Below are positions 1 through 10,727 of a stretch of 64,000 nt of DNA, one piece after another. This DNA comes from Struthio camelus (lineage: Eukaryota > Chordata > Aves > Struthioniformes > Struthionidae): contig NC_090942.1 of the NCBI RefSeq assembly GCF_040807025.1, positions 194,922,247-194,986,246 on the forward strand, in the 5' to 3' direction. Numbering within the stretch: the first letter of the stretch is position 1; each line of letters starts with the position of its first letter. The notes under the pieces are model-generated. The model was not told the origin of the DNA and searched no databases. It was given only the letters and a program-made list of their open reading frames with translations. Both the position numbers and the translations under genes were made by a program.

Positions 1-146
1 AAATAATACATATAGAAATAAAATAAAGTAAATCACTCTTCTGCCCCTAAAATTGTCCTGGAACCAAGATCAAAAAAAATTGTCTTGGAGCTGCAAGAGA
101 CATTTTGACTTGTGACCTTTTGGATGAACAAGGCATAGTAACATAC
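1..146 (-). other. C4-like intron 5 (start)
   Basis: Intron after the GTATGT donor, AT-rich; no further exon could be read before the window edge. Confidence 0.5.
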
Positions 147-232
147 TCAGCAACATCAGGTATTTCAAAATGTTCGTTGAGCACTGTTTTTACTTTTCGG
201 TCTGACTTTTTAACCACCATTCCTTTGGAATT
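147..232 (-). CDS. C4-like exon 5: MG2 domain
   Basis: 86 nt after a TTAACAG acceptor, phase 0 in and phase 2 out at GTATGT. It encodes NSKGMVVKKSDRKVKTVLN, then EHFEIPDVAE. It aligns with the C4 block that starts N-S-H-G and ends I-P-D-I-S-E. The next exon (family pattern P-G-T/I-W-K-I) is not in the remaining 146 bases. Confidence 0.83.
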
Positions 233-3091
233 CTGTTAAGGGAGAGAAGAAGCAAATACAAATTTATGCACCAGATGCTGACCATTCTTGTTAGAAAGCT
301 CAAGTTCACACTCTAGTCCTAAGCAAACGAAAGAGTGCTCTATTTATTTTCTTACCTAATTATTCACATTTTACCCCTCCTCCATACTTGTGATATTGGC
401 CAAAACCACTAGAAATATCTCGCAATAGGTAAATGCCACTCCTTATTTAAAAAGGAACAACCACCATCTGCCAAAACAGTCCAGGACTTCTTCCACGCCC
501 CAGGAAGGGAAAGTGGAGGTGAACCTGAAACTATCTTGTAACATGGATCTGGTTCATAATTTTTACAGCTGTAGGATCAAGGGGCAGTGTGAGAGAGAGC
601 GAAAGAGGGAGAGGAGTCACAGCTATAGTCTTACTCTTGGATCTTTAGTATGATTTTTTCACAGTGCATGCGGTAAAGAAACACTTGGTAAAACTGTGTT
701 TTGTATACTCACTAGAACAGCTACTTGAATCGGATCATTTGTTGGCCTCATAGTATTGTCCAGAATGAAGATCCTGTATTTTACTGTTTAATAGAAGAAA
801 AAAAATGTATTTTTATATTCATTTATAGCCTTTCTATTCTCTTTCTAGAGAGTAACTATTACACGCTCTTAAGTGAGTTACTGAATTTTGGACAAAACAC
901 TTTCTTTACAAGAAAAGAAATTCAAGAAATTTCAAGCAGAGAATCTGCATTCTTCACTAGGCTTTGAGTGTTACATGAGTGACCAAATACATTAGCCTTT
1001 TTGAAGCAACTTCTGAAAAAGGTATGGGGAACTTCACCTCACTGCTGTATTCCCTCTGTGTTCAAGGACTGCAGCCAAATTCAGTAGCTCTTTTGACTTA
1101 TAAAGGTCAATTTTTTTAGGTTTTTCCCTCCTCGTATTTTTACTTAATTAGATTGTTAAAAGTAGTGAAACATTTACAGCCAAAAAGTGCAAAGGATGAT
1201 TATGGCAGGAGTTGCAAACAGAAGGAATAGGTTTTTTTTGCGAGGGAGGGAAGGGGCTCCCACTTCGTTTTATTTTGTTTTTCTGAGGATAGTCATTATT
1301 ATGTTTTCTGAAGATTTAGTTTGGCTCCTGTTAGAAGGAAAGAGAGAAAGACTCCCCAGCTCCTCTGGTGTTTTATGAGAGTGCCACGATGGGCAGTGCA
1401 GAGCCTGCAGAAGCCCTGGCTGCATAACGTGGGTTTAAAATCTAATCTAGCTCATGTATACGCAAATAGCTGAGGTTAAAAGGGAAGAGTCTTGATTAGA
1501 AAGGATCAAGCTATTCTTACTTTCTTTAACTGTGCCCTTGTAACATCTATTTTCAGTATCTGAAATGCAGTATTTGCGTGTTAACCTTTGGAAGTCGGTG
1601 TGTATATAGGTTTATCCGTCTGAATGAAAATGTAGCCTTTCTTGGAAGACAGGAGGATGCGAATATTTTGAACAGTCTCCTTGAAGAGCCCCCTGCTTTC
1701 GGTGACCAGCAGAACATATGGCAGCTTTCTCTTCTTGGACATATCCTTATGAACAGTTTCTGGATTGACCTGAAGACAACAAAAGGAGAAACCCTGTAGA
1801 ATCAGACATACAGCTGGTATCCTTGGAGTTACACCAGCTGGGGAGCAAAGAAATAAGTAAAACACTTAAATCTTTTATTAGCACCCTTCTACAGAAGATA
1901 ATCAATTATATCTTTCTTACTGGGTGAATATTTCTTTGTAAGCAGAAATATTATCTCTTTCTCCATGTTATGACATGGAACGGTGGGAAAGGACACATTT
2001 TCCTTTCTAATGGTAATAATTCAAGCCCAGCGACCTTTTATTCATTCTACAGGTATGTTAAATTTCAGTTGCCATGTCATTTGCTGGCTGTAGCTGCAGC
2101 CCATAATCCTGCATTTGCTAAAATCTTGATCATGAGATTGGAGCCTTACCTCCTGCAGGTATGATGTTTCTAAACATCCTGCTCAAAAGGAACCTGATTC
2201 CAACCTTCATCTCTCATTTTAGGAGTAATCAGAGCTAAATAAGGACTTACTTTGTGCTGTTTTTCAGTCAAATAGCTCAAACCAGTACTAAGCACTCCAC
2301 GGTTTCAAAGAACTGGGTCAAAAAAAAAAAAAAAGTCTATCAATTTGCAAGGTTACAGAAGCATTGCAGGCTGTGGGCTGAGAGACTACAGGTTTTTCAA
2401 CGTTTCCTCTATTTTGTAAAACAGCCAGCATGCCAAAGATGTGAATGTAGTCTTAATTTATGTGAATGTAGTCTTAATTTAAGTGATGCAGACCACCAAT
2501 TAAAAGAGAAAGAGAAATGATGAAGCCAAAAAATCAGTTCCAGGGATTAAACTGCCACTGTCCCACGAAAATGTATACGTATATGCATATAAAAAAAGCA
2601 CAGAGGAAAACAGATAAATTATAGGATCTTCAGGGATGAAAAGATGTTTCATCATCATATGACAAAACCTTGGGCTTGCTTGCTGGGCACAAAAGAGCAG
2701 TCACTGTCACCACTGAAATCATATTGGGCATTGTTTTATTGGCTGATTTGGTGGGCGGATTGCTGCTGCCACTGGAATTGGTGTTTTGTTATCTTTCTCT
2801 AATGATCAGTGCTGTCCCAAGATATTCCTGGCATAGATTATATGATTTATATTACCTGTTTAAAATTAGTACTTACACTACTATGATGGTTGACTCACCA
2901 TTATTTTTTTGATCTCTTGGTAGTTGTTCTCTTGGTTAAGGTTAAAGATGATCCTCTCTGATAAGAGCTCATTTTTTATCTCATCTTTGAAGTATGCAGT
3001 AACTTGGACAGGAGTCTGTGCTCCATGAACTTGAACTGTTACCGTCTCATGTGTGCCCAAATGCACCACATTTGGGGCAGTAATAAGAAAT
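147..3091 (-). CDS. Complement C4-like thioester protein gene, N-terminal exons (partial)
   Basis: Four exons (3091-2899, 1769-1586, 783-713, 232-147) join in frame and encode MG1 and the start of MG2 of the C3/C4/C5/alpha-2-macroglobulin superfamily. Complement members are secreted plasma proteins cleaved into a small anaphylatoxin and a large fragment; C3 and C4 attach to targets through a thioester. Marks seen: FLITAPNVVHLGTHETVTVQ at the MG1 start, GYIFIQTDKPIYTP at MG1/MG2, YRIFILDNTMRPTNDPI, and NSKGMVVKK followed by HFEIPDVAE. The last two align best by eye with C4. C5 or another C3-family paralogue is possible. The signal-peptide exon upstream of 3091 was not found, and the thioester, anaphylatoxin and C-terminal exons are off the left edge, so activity cannot be judged. 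It is transcribed in the same direction as FREM2, whose stop codon lies 23 kb upstream. Confidence 0.85.
233..712 (-). other. C4-like intron 4
   Basis: 480 nt between exons 4 and 5; nothing else recognised. Confidence 0.7.
713..783 (-). CDS. C4-like exon 4: MG2 domain
   Basis: 71 nt between ATTAAACAG and GTGAGT, phase 1 in and phase 0 out. It encodes VKYRIFILDNTMRPTNDPIQ then VAVL. Its length, phase and sequence match the small fourth exon of C3/C4-type genes as I recall them. It is too short for ORF scanning and was found by expected position. Confidence 0.85.
784..1585 (-). other. C4-like intron 3
   Basis: About 0.8 kb; T-rich, no repeat family or RNA gene recognised. Confidence 0.7.
1586..1769 (-). 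CDS. C4-like exon 3: end of MG1, start of MG2
   Basis: 184 nt, phase 0 in after TCTTCAG, phase 1 out at the weak donor GTTAAC. It encodes VNPETVHKDMSKKRKLPYVL, then FKETVQNIRILLSSKKGYIF and IQTDKPIYTPTSK. The GYIFIQTDKPIYTP block is the strongest family signature in the window. Its last base plus the next exon gives valine, as in the C4 pattern Q-R-V-R-Y. Confidence 0.9.
1770..2898 (-). other. C4-like intron 2
   Basis: About 1.1 kb; holds a short A tract near 2320 and a 21-nt tandem duplication at 2439-2480. Confidence 0.7.
2439..2480. repeat. Perfect 21-nt tandem duplication
   Basis: The unit ATGTGAATGTAGTCTTAATT(T) occurs twice back to back without mismatch inside an intron of the C4-like gene. 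It looks like a recent slippage or duplication event. Confidence 0.95.
2899..3091 (-). CDS. C4-like exon 2: MG1 domain, first part
   Basis: 193 nt. After a TTTTAG acceptor one base completes the first codon; it leaves in phase 0 at ATG then GTGAGT. It encodes FLITAPNVVHLGTHETVTVQ, then QTPVQVTAYFKDEI and NLNQENNYQEIKKIM. The pattern of a hydrophobic strand, P-x-V/I, H-L-G and E-x-V/T-V-x-V marks the first macroglobulin domain of C3/C4/C5. Calling it exon 2 assumes a separate signal-peptide exon, as in relatives. Confidence 0.85.
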
Positions 3092-5991
3092 CTAAAACCA
3101 CATAGAAATACATTGGCCAATGTGTTAGTAGATTTTCACATAAATGTCCAGTCAATACAAATTATAAAGAAAAAGAAAAAGCAGACTCCACTATCACAGA
3201 ACAGTTGAGGTTGGAAGGGACCTCTGGATCACGTAGTCCAACCCTCCTGCTAGATACAGGTTAAAAGAAGATAGTGTTTCTCCAGTTGATCCGCAAATTC
3301 TGAACCGTCATATTTAGGTCCCACCAAAGATCAACCGCTATGGAGAGAAAAGAGAAAAAAACTGCAACATGTGCTAGGGACTGCCAATGTATTTTATAGT
3401 CTCATTTAGCTCAAAGAAAATTCTACAAACTTAACTTCCTGGAAATAAAACCAGGCCATGTATTAACAGCAAAACAATATAAACACATATTTGATACTAT
3501 GAAGGCATGTATCTTGATGTGCTAATACCTACATTATGCTATCTTCAAAATGACTTTAATCAGTCAGGAGGTATCAATTTCATATAAGACCCTGTGTGTG
3601 GGATTTCAAGTAGCTGATCTTCATTCAGATGCCACTGCCCGTGAAACCCTAGTAATGCGGGACCATGCAATGAGAGACCACATGAAAGGGTTAATAAATT
3701 AAGTATGATCCTTTCATTCCTGGGAACAGTTTAGTTGGAGACTAGGGCACCGGTTTGGATTCATTTTTTTCTCTTTATTACTTTACTTTTTTCTTAACTC
3801 TGCTATGGTATGTCTTGGCAATTATTTTCCTTTTCTTTAAAATGTAGATTATCATTCTTGCCCTCTTTTCTCAAGTATTTTTTTACCCACCAAAATCAGA
3901 GTACTATGTGGAAAGCTACGTACTAATGGTACTAGTAGCACATACCGAAAGGTACTGTTCTGACCTCATGAAAGTAATTGTTGAAAAATGTCATTTTATA
4001 AAAGATTTCTAAAAGGAAAAGATTATAACATTATTGGAGTGTGTTGGCTGAGTTTTCTCCATTTCTTTTTCTCTCTTTTCTACTTTTCTATGCACATTTC
4101 TTCTTTTTTTAAGTTTATAAAGTGAAAGGTGTGGTATAGCAAGGAGAGAACAAAACTGAAATCATTTTTTCAAATGAAATTCAGAATTTTTTCTTGTTCT
4201 TCTTCTAAAAATCATGGGGTACTGTTTGAACAAAATAAAAATGATTTATTTCCTTCCATACTGTTAGTGAAATGCCTTATACATGGTCAGAATCTTCACA
4301 AAAACTTAAAAATCTTGAGGAAGTGAAGCATAGAGCATTCCTTAATAAACATTGAATAGTTTCATGATGACTACATTTCCATTTGTGAAATTACTTCCTA
4401 ATGTTTCTAGTTTGCAATGAAAGATGATACTTGTATTTCAGTTACAACTATCCTCACACAATTTTTGATCCTGATCTTTATTGTTTTCATTTGTCTAATT
4501 TTCTTTCCTAATTCATTAGTCAGGTAGGTTTGGCATCTATACCCATTCAAGTACTGGAATGTTGAGAGAAAAACTTTTAGTTGTGTTGATTTTTCAGCTT
4601 GATGGAAAGATTTTATTCTAAAAGTGCCACTGTACCACCCACTTAGAGTCTGTTAGTGGTAGTGAAAGGTAAGTCTTCGCAGAAGAAAAAGAGAGCCTAA
4701 TCCATGCTCATTGCAGTAGCCTACAGGAGATTAGGGGACTTCCACAACATCCTAGCTTTGCTGCAGTACAGTTAGTTGTTTAAAAGCTTACCTGTGTGAC
4801 TCTCACAGGCAGGCACAGTCACCAGCCTGCTCTACATAAGCCAGCTCTGGCCTTAAAGCTTTGTGATCATATTTTCCCCACATAACATTCAGTTCTGTAT
4901 AGGTGGTACTTTCAGCATCTTGGGTTTGCCATATCCAATTACTTCAGAACAAAACTAGCTCAGTCCCTCGTTTCACTAAGATTTTCTCACAGAAAATAGA
5001 ACCTGTACGTCAATGAAGATGAAGCATGCATCCAGCTACATCGTTAGGGAGAGGTACCCCAGTGTAAAATCCCTATGGAGACAAAGCACTGTAGCCTTCG
5101 TGCTGATGTGGATGCTGGACGTCAACACCAGAGTGCAGGCAGGGGTCCCCGCCTGGCTAATATCTTACACAATGAGACCTAAGAGGATGCACGTATCGAT
5201 GGTTGCAGGCAGAGATGCAAAGGCAAGGTGAGGGAGGCATCAGTAGACGCCAAAGGCATGGAGCAATCACAAAGTCTATGGAGGAATTGGAGGCAAGGAG
5301 TATTTGTCGGGTGGAGTGGAAGTGGGGAGGATTTGTCCCAGCTGCCAGAATATCACAGCAAAGCTCTCGTACAGCCACCTACTTGAACCCACCCCCTACC
5401 TGCAGGGACATAGCAAGAGTCTCTCCTATCTCTCTGCCGTACAGATAAAAGTCAATTTGAGAAACTTTAGATATGCTCTGCAGGTCAAGGAGTTATAATG
5501 CCTATTTCCCCAAAAGATGAACTGTCCAACTAGAAGAAGAACTAACACATATAAATCTTCCCTAAAACACAGGGAAGGCAGGGAGGCAAACAAAACCCCT
5601 GAAAGTCCTCCAAATATGAAAACTTTGCTTTCTGCAATGTATTCAATCAATTAAAGAAAGGAGAGTGATTCTTTTCCAAGATTTGCCGATATTCCAGTAA
5701 ATGTCAGAAAGCTGAAGTTGAACAAGCAAGAATAATAGCAGGTACATCAGGCTTTAATAGAACATTCTTGATTATATCTTGCTGAGTGGAAATCTTTCCC
5801 CTTGGAAAATAAGAATATTTTTAAGCTTTTTCCTTTTACAGAGGCTTTTTACCTCTTTAAGATTTCACAAATTTTCAGAGTTCCAAGAAACAGACACTGC
5901 TGACTCTCTGTTAAGACCGCAAACTTGTCCTACTGCCTCTTTCAATTGATTTTTTTAGGACTGAAGGATTAATTAAAAAAAATATACTTAC
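3092..5991. other. Region upstream of C4-like exon 2
   Basis: Probable first intron or promoter-proximal region of the C4-like gene. It contains an antisense CR1 3' end (3192-3263) and AT-rich unique sequence. I searched for a signal-peptide exon ending in phase 2 and found none that convinced me. Confidence 0.4.
3192..3263 (-). mobile_element. CR1 LINE 3'-end fragment
   Basis: Read on the minus strand it is the familiar CR1 end, with the blocks GGTTGGACTA, CAGAGGTCCCTTCCAACCT and a TTCTGTGAT tail. Truncated to about 70 bases and diverged. Confidence 0.8.
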
Positions 5992-6079
5992 GATGGTGCT
6001 TGCTGTGTGTTGGATAACAGGGAACAAAAGCTCATCAAAAATACCAGCCTTTCCATTGGAAACGTCTACAACGTTCGTG
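5992..6079 (-). other. Exon-shaped open segment, unassigned
   Basis: 88 nt flanked by a pyrimidine-rich stretch ending TTTGGCAG and a consensus GTAAGT donor. One frame is open: TNVVDVSNGKAGIFDELLFP then VIQHTASTI. Its exit phase (0) does not match C4-like exon 2 (needs phase 2), so it is not the signal-peptide exon in simple form. It could be a non-coding 5' exon, an exon of another gene, or chance. Confidence 0.25.
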
Positions 6080-9000
6080 CTGCCAAACAGAAACACCAAA
6101 AAGCCACTGTCAATCTACCCTTGAGACACACGTTGTAAGAAATGGGCTGATGGCATATGGCAACAAAGAGCATTATCTATCTAGGTTATTTATTAATAAC
6201 TTGCAAAACCATGCAACCAATAATGACTGACATGCTAGTGATATAGAAGCGCAGATTAATGACCTGGGGGAGAGACATTCTAGACTAAGCCAGAATTCTG
6301 CATTTGATTATTCTTTCATTTCTCTTTCCAGCTTCAATATTTTCACATGTTAGCATTTTAAAAACATGTGCAGAGAGACGTTTTCAGAGTACTGCAAAGG
6401 CAATCCTAAAATCACACACAACACCACAGCTAAAGCAGTGGCTTTTGCAGCAATTCTAGATGGGGACAAGTGCAAGAAACGGGTCCCTGCTCTATGACAG
6501 TACTTAGCTCCAGGTATTCCTGTAGTCCAACAAGAGTGACAGTAAACCTTCCGGTTTAGGTAGCACACAAGGAACTGTGATGGAAATCTGCATATACAAG
6601 TCACTCCCGATCTGTAGTGCTAGAAGGGAATTCATCTGCTTTAACTTAAGTCTGTATGAAATGGATGTCTGCGGCTGAGCTAGTCAACCCAGCTTTTCCT
6701 TATGGCCAAGACAAAGGGCTTTCCCAGAGGGTAACTAATCTCATCTTAACATAAGCTTAATATAAACTTAGTATAAGATGACTCAACAGCAAAAGGCATT
6801 CCTGGCTGCACCAAAAGGCACATAACATTGTAAAAGGCAGGATACTCAAAAATAAGAAAAATATATGTATCTGGAGAATAGTTGTTTGCACAAGAGCCAT
6901 GCAAAATGAAGGAACAAACTGAAACTTTAATCAAGTTTCATTTTTGCAAGCCTTTACTGGATTTTTTTTTTTTTGTTGACTCATGAAAATGGAAAAATGC
7001 CCATCTGATCTACAGGCAGCTCAAATCCCAGACGTGATTACACAGCTGTCCACCAGCTCTAGAAATAAACTACCCACTGGTATATCACATTTAAGCCTGT
7101 GTCTTTAATTATTAGTAATGGATGCCTTAAAATGAACAAGATGAACAAGCAGCAAGCTGTTACTTGTGAGATGAACTCACAGGCACAGTGAGGGGCCTGG
7201 CTGCAGTTCAGGCCATGTCCCCTTCGCTACCCACCAACACGCCATGCTGTGAGGGTGAAGGGACCTCCATCCACCTCATCCCATCCACTGCCCAGGGGAG
7301 CTTTGCTTCAGATATAACCTTCTTCTCAGTTTCACATTTTCCAGCAAGATGTGCTATGACACAGGGCAGTGGGGAGGGACAAGAAGCTGTAAGGTGTTGA
7401 CAAGCCAATTCACTATTTTACACTGAGTGTGTCATGAACGTGCTTGTGTCTTCTGAGGCAAACACAGACAGAAAATAATGGCTTTCTGTGCATTGGTGGC
7501 CATAGGAAGTGACCAGCACATTAGCAATAAGAGTATTTCTGGCTTTACACCAAGAACAGCACGGGTTGTTTTTTTTTTGTCCTCTGTAGGCATGGATTTC
7601 TGCCAAGAGCCTGAAATTTGACCAGTGTAAGCATTGACTTTGGAACAACTCTTGCATCTGGACAAATCAGGTTAAAAGCGTCTTATGGCTTCAAATGGTA
7701 AAATTATTCTATTTTAGACTAATGCTTTAAACTCTGATTCTTGATTCCAGTTAAGAGGTCACTGCAAGAAGCATATTGATGAAAGTGCAAGCATATTATG
7801 GAGAGGTAGGAATTAGGCCACAGTTCAGCGAGGCAGGAATTACCATGTCTATCCTAAAGAAAATGTGTAAAATATCTTACAAAAATAAAATTTAGCTTGT
7901 GCTTTTAATTTGTTTTTTAAAAATAGTGTGAATTAAGTCAGTTAACTGCTTGGTCTTAGCAAATTGTGTAAGTACCAAGCCTAAGAGGGAGAAAGATCAT
8001 GGACCCACTTAAATGCCAGCAGTGACAATGTGAAGATGACAATGGAGAAGAGTCACTAAGGCATTCACTCTTATACCTGGCTTCCAATACCAGCCTGAGA
8101 TAGTTCCAGGTGCAAAAAGGCACATGACTTCACCTGTCAGAGGGAGCTGAATTTATGCTGTGGAGAGGGGACTGCAGTGAGCCTGATAATGAAAATCCAG
8201 TCTCAGGCAGCTCCATGTGTTTTCCAGGCCTAAAAGCAAACGCTCTTCCTCCCCTTTGTTCCTGGGAGGCAGGTGCTAGATGCATGAGAGCAGCAGTACT
8301 ATTAGTCTGTGCTATTTGCTACTATCTCCAAGCTCAAGCTTAACATAAATAGTAAATACAGCTTTTGATTCAGGAAGTTCTTCATTTGGCCAAGCCTCTG
8401 TAAGCTCTCCTCATAGTCATCCTTAAGAAAAATTACGTCGAACACTTTTCCTCTAAAACCTCCCATCTCTTTAAAATTGTTTAGTGCAAGTATGATTTAT
8501 GGGACTGTCACATCAGGAAAAGGCAAATAAGGCCCAAGAAGGTTCTGAATTTAGGAATTCCTGAAAGAAAAAAAAATAAAGAGGAAAACGAGAGAAAACT
8601 GTCAAATAAAAAGCAATTCAGGGGAAACAGAAAGCATTTTTAATGTTTGGACTCAAACACGACTCATGCAGAAAACACAGAATTTTCATTGTCACAAATA
8701 AAAAAGAGTTTAAATTAAGTTTTGGTCATATCAGAAGAAGCCTCAAGAGGTAAAAAATGGCAGCCAGAAGCTATGTTTTCCACTTTTCTGAAGTTAAGCT
8801 TCTAAATCTGTGCTTTAGGCATATAGCTAAAAAAATAATATTCACTGGTGTTTCTTTCAGCTCCCAGTGGTTTAAACTGACTGACAAGGGCAGTTTTATA
8901 CGCAAGCAAAAAAGCTTTGGGTCAAATCTCCTGCTGTATTAAATGCCATCCACATCAGGGTGACATGAGGGAGAATGAGAGGGCTTCCTAGACCTTCATG

Positions 9001-10608
9001 CTCTGAAGTCCACCCAAAGGCATCTGCATGTTGAACTACTTTCAATTTGAAATAGAATAAAAACACTTATGAGTAAAGAAAATTCAGCTTTGCTAAGCAC
9101 AGAATAAAAGTGCAAGGGGCTATAAATCTCCTCCTCAGTGTTTGCACAAGGAGACCTCCTCCTTCTCGGGAAAGGATCCACTGTCGGCCCCTTAATGAAT
9201 GTTTCTCCTAGCCCAAAGCAGTACTGCAAAGAGTAGGCAGAAGCTCTCCTTGAGATCTACTCCTGAAGGACCTAATATGTATTAAACTGTGAATAAACCA
9301 GGTTATACACATGTACATCTTTTTCAGTCATCACTAAAAGTTAAGGCTAGGCAGGAGCTTTTATGGGGAGTAAAGATGGTTCTCTAATTCACTCAGGTGA
9401 CTGCTATAAGGGGATTCACTTATACCAAGCTTGTATACACACAGTTATACCAAGATTGCCATCAGCGTTAGTGACCCCCAAATATTGAGAAGAAATCTGA
9501 AATTGTGTTTTCTGCAGCTCAGGAATCCACTATGGTTTCTTCTGTTACCTTCACCCTTCCTTTTCTGACTTCCACTCTCACTTTAGCCATCATCCAGCAG
9601 GGAGAATGTGAGGAAATGGTACCGAAGCCTGCAGATCCCAGGGGCCCACGTCAAGGCTGCTTGGGAGGTGTTTACAGGACATCCTGCTAAGACCAGTCCT
9701 TTTCACAGTGCCCTTCCTTCCTCCCCATCCTCTTATATTCTCGCTGTGATTATGTGCTGATGAAACCAGCTTAGTTCCCTGGCAAAATCACATCATTTTT
9801 CTCCAGGGCTGTAGCCTGCAAACCCAAGCAGACTGGTGAGGAAGAGCAGATTCGTGAGGAAGAGCAGGCATTTCTGCCCCAAAACCACTGGGCGCTCAGG
9901 AGGATGACAAAGGTTTTGTGGAAGATGAACTTCTCTGGAGAACAGGGCTCCTGTTCTCCCAGGGAAGCAGAAGAGACCTGTTAAAATTGCAGCTGATGAT
10001 AAAATGAAGACTTCTCACTGTTGCATGAACAAGGAGATGATAATGGGGGAAGTTAATTAAGAAGAGCAGACTTTTGGTCTTAGCATGAGTGGTCTAGCAC
10101 TGCAGACCCTTTCAGGCTGTTTGTAATTTCTAACATAACACGAAATATTTCATTCTGAATTCACTTTAAAAATGTAAATAAGTAATATAAATGTAAATAT
10201 ATTTTTATATTTACGTTATTTGTAAATAAATGCATCGTAAATGCATTTTACATTGTAAATGTAAATAAAATATAATAAAATTGTCAGTTGAAAGTCTACA
10301 GCACATCCATGTAAGAGCAAAGCCAAAAACTTACCCTAAACTAACTTAAGTGGCCCTGCTTTTTATAAAGTCAAAGTCCTTTTGTATTTACTCATCAACT
10401 ATTTTTTGTCAAATGCACTATTGATCCTTTAGCTGACCCAGAGTTCAGCACACAGGTGGAAAAGCACAGTCTGCGATATCTGTATTTGTAAAAAGGAACT
10501 AGTGAGGCCTTAATGCAGAAAGATTGACTTGATTTATTTTGAATATATGTCATCTTTCCATTCAATGACTTCATTTGAACTTTGCAGGCTTTCACTGTGT
10601 TTCGAACA
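6080..10608. other. Intergenic, no gene seen
   Basis: Unique AT-rich sequence with short random ORFs. It includes a GTAAAT-rich AT tract (10150-10285). No known coding or RNA gene recognised. Confidence 0.5.
10150..10285. repeat. AT-rich tract with repeated GTAAAT units
   Basis: ATGTAAAT or GTAAATA recurs about seven times, partly in inverted orientation (TATTTAC, CATTTTACAT), so the tract can fold on itself. Confidence 0.7.
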
Positions 10609-10727
10609 TCAGCAACGGTTTTGGTTCTCCTGCTTGAAATGCTTCTGAAATGCTTTTCCCTCTTCATCTGCCTGAATATCAACGAGATCGAACTTTTCTT
10701 TCAGTTTCTCCCTGTACTCTTTCACCT
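10609..10727 (-). pseudogene. Coiled-coil-like open segment, possible decayed exon
   Basis: After TTTTTACTTGGCAG the minus strand reads EVKEYREKLKEKFDLVDIQA, then DEEGKAFQKHFKQENQNRC and stop. The overlapping second frame (to about 10500) is also charged and open, with RTKTVADVRNTVKACKVQ and MKSLNGKM, as if a frameshift split one coding stretch. I do not recognise the family. It may be an old pseudogene, a terminal exon or chance. Confidence 0.25.

Noticed and set aside
147..3091. Alpha-2-macroglobulin, ovostatin or CD109
   Set aside because: These share the TDKPIYTP block, but the flanking FLITAPNVVHLG, YRIFILDNTMRP and NSKG...IPDVAE segments fit complement C4 better. Kept as an alternative only.
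3200..3337. Strong pyrimidine tract plus ATAG acceptor at 3338 on the minus strand, followed by an open stretch
   Set aside because: The frame (VDLWWDLNMTVQNL...) hits a stop after about 25 codons and merges into the CR1 fragment. No donor fits, and the phase does not lead into C4-like exon 2.
6605..6645. Possible leader exon MNSLLALQIG with a GTGACT donor for the C4-like gene
   Set aside because: Too short and weakly hydrophobic, with exit phase 1 where phase 2 is needed.
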